Source: Nitrospirota bacterium
GTDB lineage: Bacteria; Nitrospirota; Thermodesulfovibrionia; Thermodesulfovibrionales; JdFR-85
DNA length: 9,552 nt
Reading direction: 5' to 3'
Assembly: GCA_013152195.1 (NCBI GenBank)
Contig: JAADGU010000051.1
Span: 1 to 9,552, forward strand
Part shown: one piece after another, positions 5,989 through 9,552 of the stretch
How the letters are laid out: each line of letters starts with the position of its first letter
How positions within the stretch are numbered: the first letter of the stretch is position 1
Translations under genes and position numbers: made by a program
Notes under the pieces: model-generated
What the model was told of the DNA's origin: nothing
The model's input: only the letters and a program-made list of their open reading frames with translations
The model's database searches: none

Positions 5989-7295
5989 TTTTCAACCCTC
6001 CCCTTAAAGAAATCCTTTATGGCTTTCCCAATAATATGGTGTCCTTCATTATTGAAATGGATATCATTGGGAACATAAATAGGTTTCTTTTCTCTCCTCA
6101 CATACGACCGCAATATTGGCAGCAGATCAAGATATGGAATTGAATGGGCCTCCGCATATTCCTGCACATATCTTTGTGGCAAATTAAGATCATAATTCTT
6201 ACCCGTTAATGATGCACTATAAACCTGTTCCCTATACGGAATTGAAACAATTGCCAATTGAATATTATTCTCGGAAAGGAGCCTCCTGATATTATCCAGG
6301 TCCTTCAATGTCTTATCCCTTGCCTCAATGGCAACTTCAGGATAATCCTTCCGGCTCCAGAATCTCTGTGAGCTGAACAACCTGCTCACAGAGAATTCGG
6401 AAGGGGGGCCTAATCGTCTTAAAAACATCGAAATAAGACTGTCGAAGCGGCGGTAAATAGCCAGGTCTTTTATGAAGCTCATAATCGAGCTCTTTTTTCT
6501 GAATGCCGCGGGTATTCTATCCTTCCTGATAGCTTTATTCCACTCTGTAATCCCATTAACTATCTTGTACTTATTCATCCCCCAATAGGCATCTTTAAAA
6601 TCATTGCCGTTATAAAATATCAGTATTACATTGTCAGGTTTAAAGGCAAGGACCTCTTCCCTGAGCTGCAATTCTATATCAGGAGGACCGAAACCAGGCA
6701 CGCCAAAGTTCAAAACCTCATACTTTTTCGAATTCAGGAGAGAATCAAAGACACCAACCATGCCCTTCTCGGGCGTGTCTGCCCATAATCCAAAAGTGAA
6801 AGAATCCCCTACAAACGCTATCCTTGTCTTTTTTAACGGATTCTTCCGGGAAACCTCCCGCCACCACATACCATATGAGTTTGTCTTTAGAACTATTTCC
6901 TTTGAGCCAACGCCTGCCACAATATTTATATCTGGCCTGACCCTGTACGATCCTGTTCCTCTTGGGTTTTCTACCAGGAGACCATTTATAGTTGCAGGCT
7001 TTGGCTCTAATAACCTAAGGATACCTTCAGTAGCGAACAAGCATATCAGCAAGCTCACGAGTAGTATTATCAAGTTCACAACCTGATGCCTTTTGGCAAA
7101 CGAGATGAATATGAGTCCCGTTGAGACGAGAAATATATCAAGAACCCAGATAGCTATTCTGGTATTGGTTCTCAGGACTCCGTCGGGACTGAATAATCGT
7201 GCAAGTATCCATTCATTGCTGATAATTCCAGCTAATATGAAAACGATACCCGTTGCTATCAGGGTTTTTTCTGCTCGACTGAAATTGTCTTTCAT
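5985..7295 (-). CDS. Membrane-anchored SGNH/GDSL hydrolase, copy 1
   Basis: 436 residues. Seen: three predicted membrane segments (about 11-30, 48-66, 73-90), whose loop charges put the catalytic part outside the cytoplasmic membrane; then an SGNH fold with block I VGDSFTFG (Ser165), block II NFGVPGFG, block III YNGNDFKD (Asn231) and block V NDIHFNNEGH (Asp411, His413). All four catalytic positions are present. Such proteins act as esterases or acyltransferases on polysaccharides (O-acetyl or similar groups); the substrate here is unknown. The start ATG aligns exactly with that of copy 2 (MKDNFSRAEK versus MKDSFSRAEK). AAAAGG about 8 nt upstream is the likely ribosome binding site and lies in sequence homologous to the 3' end of sxtJ. 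The stop overlaps the DUF5989 start by ATGA. It is a paralogue of the gene at 7883-9202 and the product of a tandem duplication. Confidence 0.88.
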   Translation of the reverse strand: MKDNFSRAEKTLIATGIVFILAGIISNEWILARLFSPDGVLRTNTRIAIWVLDIFLVSTGLIFISFAKRHQVVNLIILLVSLLICLFATEGILRLLEPKPATINGLLVENPRGTGSYRVRPDINIVAGVGSKEIVLKTNSYGMWWREVSRKNPLKKTRIAFVGDSFTFGLWADTPEKGMVGVFDSLLNSKKYEVLNFGVPGFGPPDIELQLREEVLAFKPDNVILIFYNGNDFKDAYWGMNKYKIVNGITEWNKAIRKDRIPAAFRKKSSIMSFIKDLAIYRRFDSLISMFLRRLGPPSEFSVSRLFSSQRFWSRKDYPEVAIEARDKTLKDLDNIRRLLSENNIQLAIVSIPYREQVYSASLTGKNYDLNLPQRYVQEYAEAHSIPYLDLLPILRSYVRREKKPIYVPNDIHFNNEGHHIIGKAIKDFFKGRVEK

Positions 7296-7727
7296 GATCA
7301 GACCTTTTAATTTCCTGACCTCTCCCGATAATCACCGGGCTTTTCCTCAATCAGGCTCAAACTCTTTATACCAGTCCGTATCTTCTTATAAAGGCTTCTG
7401 CCTCTTCCTGCCTAACAACAAGTTACAATCTCATGGCATTCAAATCAGAACAATTAAACCCGAAAACAGATAAGGTCCCGGGAAAAGACAAAGGGCATTA
7501 AAAATCTAAAACAGGAAAACCCGGAAAAGTGAATATGGACACATATCACAAAAAAGAACAACCACAAACAGCCGGGTATCAGCAGGTATCAGCAGGTATT
7601 GAGAAGGTATTTGTTTCCGAAGAGGTATATGAAAAACAGAAAGCATCGTATAGGGAGATGTAAGGGTCTTTATCCCTCACAAGACCCTTACAGAGCTCCG
7701 GATTTTTCCAGGCAAAAACAAGCCATT
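7296..7727. other. 432-bp gap between duplicated modules
   Basis: No convincing gene on either strand. Seen: a 22-bp leader (7296-7317) homologous to the end of sxtJ; a short hairpin CCCGATAATCACCGGG (7324-7339, 6-bp stem with one G-T pair, 4-nt loop); an A-rich (+ strand) stretch near 7440-7570 with repeated CCCGGAAAAG-like words; a tandem 10-bp repeat GTATCAGCAG (7576-7595); and a 12-bp inverted repeat at 7659-7692. I could not find a promoter with both boxes in the - direction. The gap may carry a promoter for the second module or be duplication debris. Confidence 0.6.
7659..7692 (-). terminator. Perfect 12-bp inverted repeat, possible terminator
   Basis: TGTAAGGGTCTT and AAGACCCTTACA form an exact 12-bp stem around a 10-nt loop, starting 36 nt after the DUF5989 copy 2 stop codon. 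The position suits a terminator or an mRNA-stabilising hairpin. No U-run follows in the - direction (TCTCCCTAT), so rho-independent termination is doubtful; a protein-binding site is an alternative. Confidence 0.4.
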
Positions 7728-7886
7728 TTAGAACAATGCATAGATAAACGGTGCTACAGCCGAACCTTGCGTAAAGACTATCAGTGCGCCCAGCAGTACA
7801 AGAAAGATGACTATAGGCGCAATCCACCACTTCTTACGCTCCCTGAGAAAGTCCCACACTTCAAACAGAACAGATACTTTACTCAT
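7728..7886 (-). CDS. DUF5989-family membrane microprotein, copy 2
   Basis: 52 residues, starting MSKVSVLFEVWDFLRERKKW and ending TQGSAVAPFIYALF, with one hydrophobic span (about 22-39). It differs from copy 1 at only about three residues (positions 4, 8 and 26), while many silent sites differ, so the protein is under strong purifying selection and is real despite its size. The ATG (7886-7884) overlaps the TGA of the upstream SGNH gene (7885-7883), the same ATGA junction as in copy 1. The strict fixation of the C-terminal APFIYALF and the juxtamembrane RERKKWW suggests binding to a partner at the membrane; which partner is unknown. Confidence 0.85.
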   Translation of the reverse strand: MSKVSVLFEVWDFLRERKKWWIAPIVIFLVLLGALIVFTQGSAVAPFIYALF

Positions 7887-9202
7887 TGTTCAACCCTCCC
7901 CTTGAAGAAGTCTGCAATTGATTTCCCCACAATATAGTGCCCTTCGTTATTGAAATGTATGTCATTTGGGACATATATAGGTTTCTTTTCTCTCCTCACA
8001 TACGACCGCAATATTGGCAGCAGGTCAAGATATGGAATTGAATGGGCTTCTGCATATTCCTGAACATATCTTTGTGGCAAATTGACATCATAATTCTTAC
8101 CTGTTAATGATGTAGCATAAATCTGCTCCTCATACGGGATTGCAACAATTGCCAATCTGATATTATGCTCGGCAAGAAGTCTCCTGATATTTTCCAGGTC
8201 ATTCAATGCTATGTCCTTTGCCTTGATGGCAACTTCAGGATAAACCTTGTGGCTCCAGAATGTTTGCGAGCCAAACATCCTGCTCACCCTGAAATCAGAA
8301 CCGGAGTCTGAATGTTTCCTTCTGGATAAATACATTGAGATCAGGCTGTCGAAGCGGCGATAAAGAGCAAAGTCCTTTATGGAGTTCTCAATCGATTTTT
8401 TTCTCCTGAATGCTTCAGGTATTTTCTCATTCTCAACAGATTCATTCCACTCCGCTATCCCGTCAACTATCTTATATTTATGCAATCCCAAATACGCATC
8501 CTTAAAATCATTGCCGTTATAAAACATCAGGATTACATAATCAGGTTTAAAGGCAAGGATATCTTCCCTGAGCTGCAACTCTATGTCAGGAGGACCGAAA
8601 CCAGGCACACCAAAGTTCAAAACCTCATACTTTTTCGAATCCATCAAAGAATCAAAGACACCAACCGAGGTCTTTTCGAATGTATCAGCCCATACCCCAA
8701 ACGTAAAAGAATCCCCTACAAATGCTATCCTTGTCTTTTTTAGCGGATTATCCCGGGAAACCTCCCGCCACCACATACCATATGAATTCGTCTTTATAAC
8801 TATATCCTTGTTACCAAGCTTTGTCACAATATTCACATTAGGCCTTAATCTGCACGACCCGGTTCCATTAGGGTTTTGTATTATAAGTCCCTTTATTCTT
8901 ACGGGCTTTGGCTCCAATAGTCTAAGGACTCCTTCTGCAGCGATAAAACATATCAGCAAAGTTACGAGTAGTACTACCAGAGAAGTAACATGATGCCGTC
9001 TGGCAAAGAAGATAAACATGAATCCTATTGCAACCATAAAGATATCAAGACCCCATATAAGTATCCTGGTATCGGCTCTAAGGTCTCCATCGGGACTGAA
9101 TAACCGAGCAAGCACCCACTCATTGCTGATCAAACCAGCTATGATAAAAAGGATGCCCGTTGCTACAACGGTTTTCTCTGCCCGGCTAAAACTGTCTTTC
9201 AT
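7883..9202 (-). CDS. Membrane-anchored SGNH/GDSL hydrolase, copy 2
   Basis: 439 residues from ATG 9202; an ATG at 9268 would add 22 residues, but copy 1 and the overlap with sxtJ favour 9202. Seen: three predicted membrane segments in the first 92 residues, then VGDSFTFG (Ser165), NFGVPGFG, YNGNDFKD (Asn231) and NDIHFNNEGH (Asp414, His416), all as in copy 1. It has three extra residues near 298-303 (RRKHSDSGSDF). The catalytic part is predicted outside the cytoplasmic membrane, likely acting as an esterase or acyltransferase on a glycan; the substrate is unknown. Its start lies inside the last 17 nt of sxtJ, and its stop overlaps the DUF5989 start, so SxtJ, SGNH and DUF5989 appear to be made from one tightly coupled message. 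A stretch of 49 residues around the catalytic Asp/His is identical to copy 1. Confidence 0.88.
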   Translation of the reverse strand: MKDSFSRAEKTVVATGILFIIAGLISNEWVLARLFSPDGDLRADTRILIWGLDIFMVAIGFMFIFFARRHHVTSLVVLLVTLLICFIAAEGVLRLLEPKPVRIKGLIIQNPNGTGSCRLRPNVNIVTKLGNKDIVIKTNSYGMWWREVSRDNPLKKTRIAFVGDSFTFGVWADTFEKTSVGVFDSLMDSKKYEVLNFGVPGFGPPDIELQLREDILAFKPDYVILMFYNGNDFKDAYLGLHKYKIVDGIAEWNESVENEKIPEAFRRKKSIENSIKDFALYRRFDSLISMYLSRRKHSDSGSDFRVSRMFGSQTFWSHKVYPEVAIKAKDIALNDLENIRRLLAEHNIRLAIVAIPYEEQIYATSLTGKNYDVNLPQRYVQEYAEAHSIPYLDLLPILRSYVRREKKPIYVPNDIHFNNEGHYIVGKSIADFFKGRVEQ

Positions 9203-9552
9203 AATCAGACTTTTTAACTTCCTCCTTCCTTTTAGGAATCCAGTAACTGCTGCAGGAGTCTCTATCAATTTTCAACCGCAGCAGGTCACGGTTCAAAATC
9301 CGTGCAAGAAGGCCTATCGGGGTAACTACCATAAAAAAGAGGACAAAGAGTATCAGCCTTGTCATTACCCATCCCATCAGGACTGCCAGAGTCATCCAGG
9401 CTTTCTGCAAGGGTTTTAACAGGTTAGGCAGAAACAGTCCAAAAGCGATAAAAATGCCTGAAACTATCAGGAAATATAAATAATGATCCTTGTGACGCCA
9501 TAAAAGCAGTCCGCCGATCAATCCTGCAACAATACCAATAGTCAGGCCAAAG
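9186..9552 (-). CDS. SxtJ-family membrane protein, 5' end outside window
   Basis: 121 C-terminal residues are visible; the frame is open to the right edge (FGLTIGIVAGLIGGLLLW at the edge), so the start lies beyond 9552. The TTG at 9521 is internal. Seen: hydrophobic spans near the edge, at LYFLIVSGIFIAFGLFLPNL and at LILFVLFFMVVTPIGLLARI, a WMTLAVLMGW motif between them, then a short hydrophilic tail ending SYWIPKRKEE...SDYERQF. The pattern (LPxLxPLxxxWM, then ITPIGxLxR, then SYW near the end) fits the SxtJ family, named from saxitoxin clusters, where its function is unknown but it travels with an O-carbamoyltransferase. It overlaps the SGNH copy 2 start by 17 nt. A carbamoyltransferase or glycan genes may lie upstream outside the window; that is inference. 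Confidence 0.75.
   Translation of the reverse strand, partial: FGLTIGIVAGLIGGLLLWRHKDHYLYFLIVSGIFIAFGLFLPNLLKPLQKAWMTLAVLMGWVMTRLILFVLFFMVVTPIGLLARILNRDLLRLKIDRDSCSSYWIPKRKEEVKKSDYERQF

Larger units (their letters stand above)
5830..9223 (-). repeat. Tandem duplication of SGNH-DUF5989 module
   Basis: Two diverged direct copies of one module: copy 1 about 5830-7317 and copy 2 about 7728-9223 (offset near 1,900 bp). Homology covers the 3' tail of the sxtJ frame or its leader, the whole SGNH gene and the whole DUF5989 gene, including the 4-nt stop/start overlap. It ends close to the DUF5989 stop codon. The 3' third of the SGNH genes and both DUF5989 genes are much more alike than the region encoding SGNH residues 240-330, so divergence is uneven. 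Confidence 0.85.

Noticed and set aside
6631..7473. Plus-strand open frames opposite the SGNH genes (also 8480-8993, 9018-9419)
   Set aside because: They lie antisense to well-supported SGNH and SxtJ genes and have no recognisable domain; similar frames appear opposite both paralogues, as expected for shadows.
7576..7595. Tandem 10-bp repeat GTATCAGCAG
   Set aside because: Only two copies in non-coding sequence; too little to call an iteron or operator.
7599..7937. Plus-strand 112-aa frame across the module gap
   Set aside because: It runs through the inverted repeat and antisense to DUF5989 copy 2 and the SGNH 3' end; the composition is not protein-like.
9203..9268. Longer N-terminus of SGNH copy 2 from ATG 9268
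   Set aside because: The extra 22 residues lie in the sxtJ coding region, have no counterpart in copy 1, and copy 1 starts exactly at the equivalent of ATG 9202.

Overview
The window looks like a chromosomal segment of an anaerobic or sulfur-metabolising Gram-negative bacterium. Nitrospirota, or a deltaproteobacterial (Desulfobacterota-like) lineage, is my best guess. That rests on gene content only: a TusA/MoeB pair beside homoserine dehydrogenase, a DUF362 iron-sulfur protein, a REP-associated transposase of the type common in these groups, and an SxtJ-type polysaccharide cassette. No rRNA or other phylogenetic marker settles it.

Left block (1-3654, + strand): a co-directional, probably co-transcribed set. 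It holds the 3' part of homoserine dehydrogenase (hom), a small TusA-family sulfur carrier, a MoeB/ThiF/HesA-type adenylyltransferase that overlaps the tusA stop (TGATG), a DUF362 protein with two ferredoxin-type [4Fe-4S] motifs, and a RidA-family gene broken by a frameshift. The combination suggests sulfur handling tied to the aspartate/homoserine branch (methionine/homocysteine or threonine), but the exact reaction is inferred.

Middle block (about 3599-4479, + strand): a REP-associated tyrosine transposase (RAYT) with HVH and catalytic-Tyr motifs. Around and inside it lie five REP-like elements with GTAG ends in alternating orientation. One REP has become the 3' end of the RidA reading frame, an inverted pair lies in frame inside the transposase, and another pair lies just downstream. 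Then comes der/engA (4480-5796), the double-GTPase ribosome assembly factor.

Right block (5830-9552, - strand, convergent with der): a polysaccharide-modification type cassette. In transcription order it reads SxtJ-family membrane protein (runs off the right edge), membrane-anchored SGNH hydrolase copy 2, DUF5989 microprotein copy 2, a 432-bp gap with a strong inverted repeat, SGNH hydrolase copy 1, and DUF5989 microprotein copy 1. The SGNH-DUF5989 pair is a tandem duplication, and both copies keep the same 4-nt ATGA stop/start overlap. SxtJ and DUF5989-size proteins are known companions of O-carbamoyltransferases (saxitoxin clusters and polysaccharide loci). No carbamoyltransferase is inside this window.

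I find no tRNA, rRNA, CRISPR array or riboswitch. The most promising material for a new system is the duplicated SxtJ/SGNH/DUF5989 cassette, then the hom-tusA-moeB-DUF362 sulfur operon, then the RAYT that carries its own REP pair in its reading frame.
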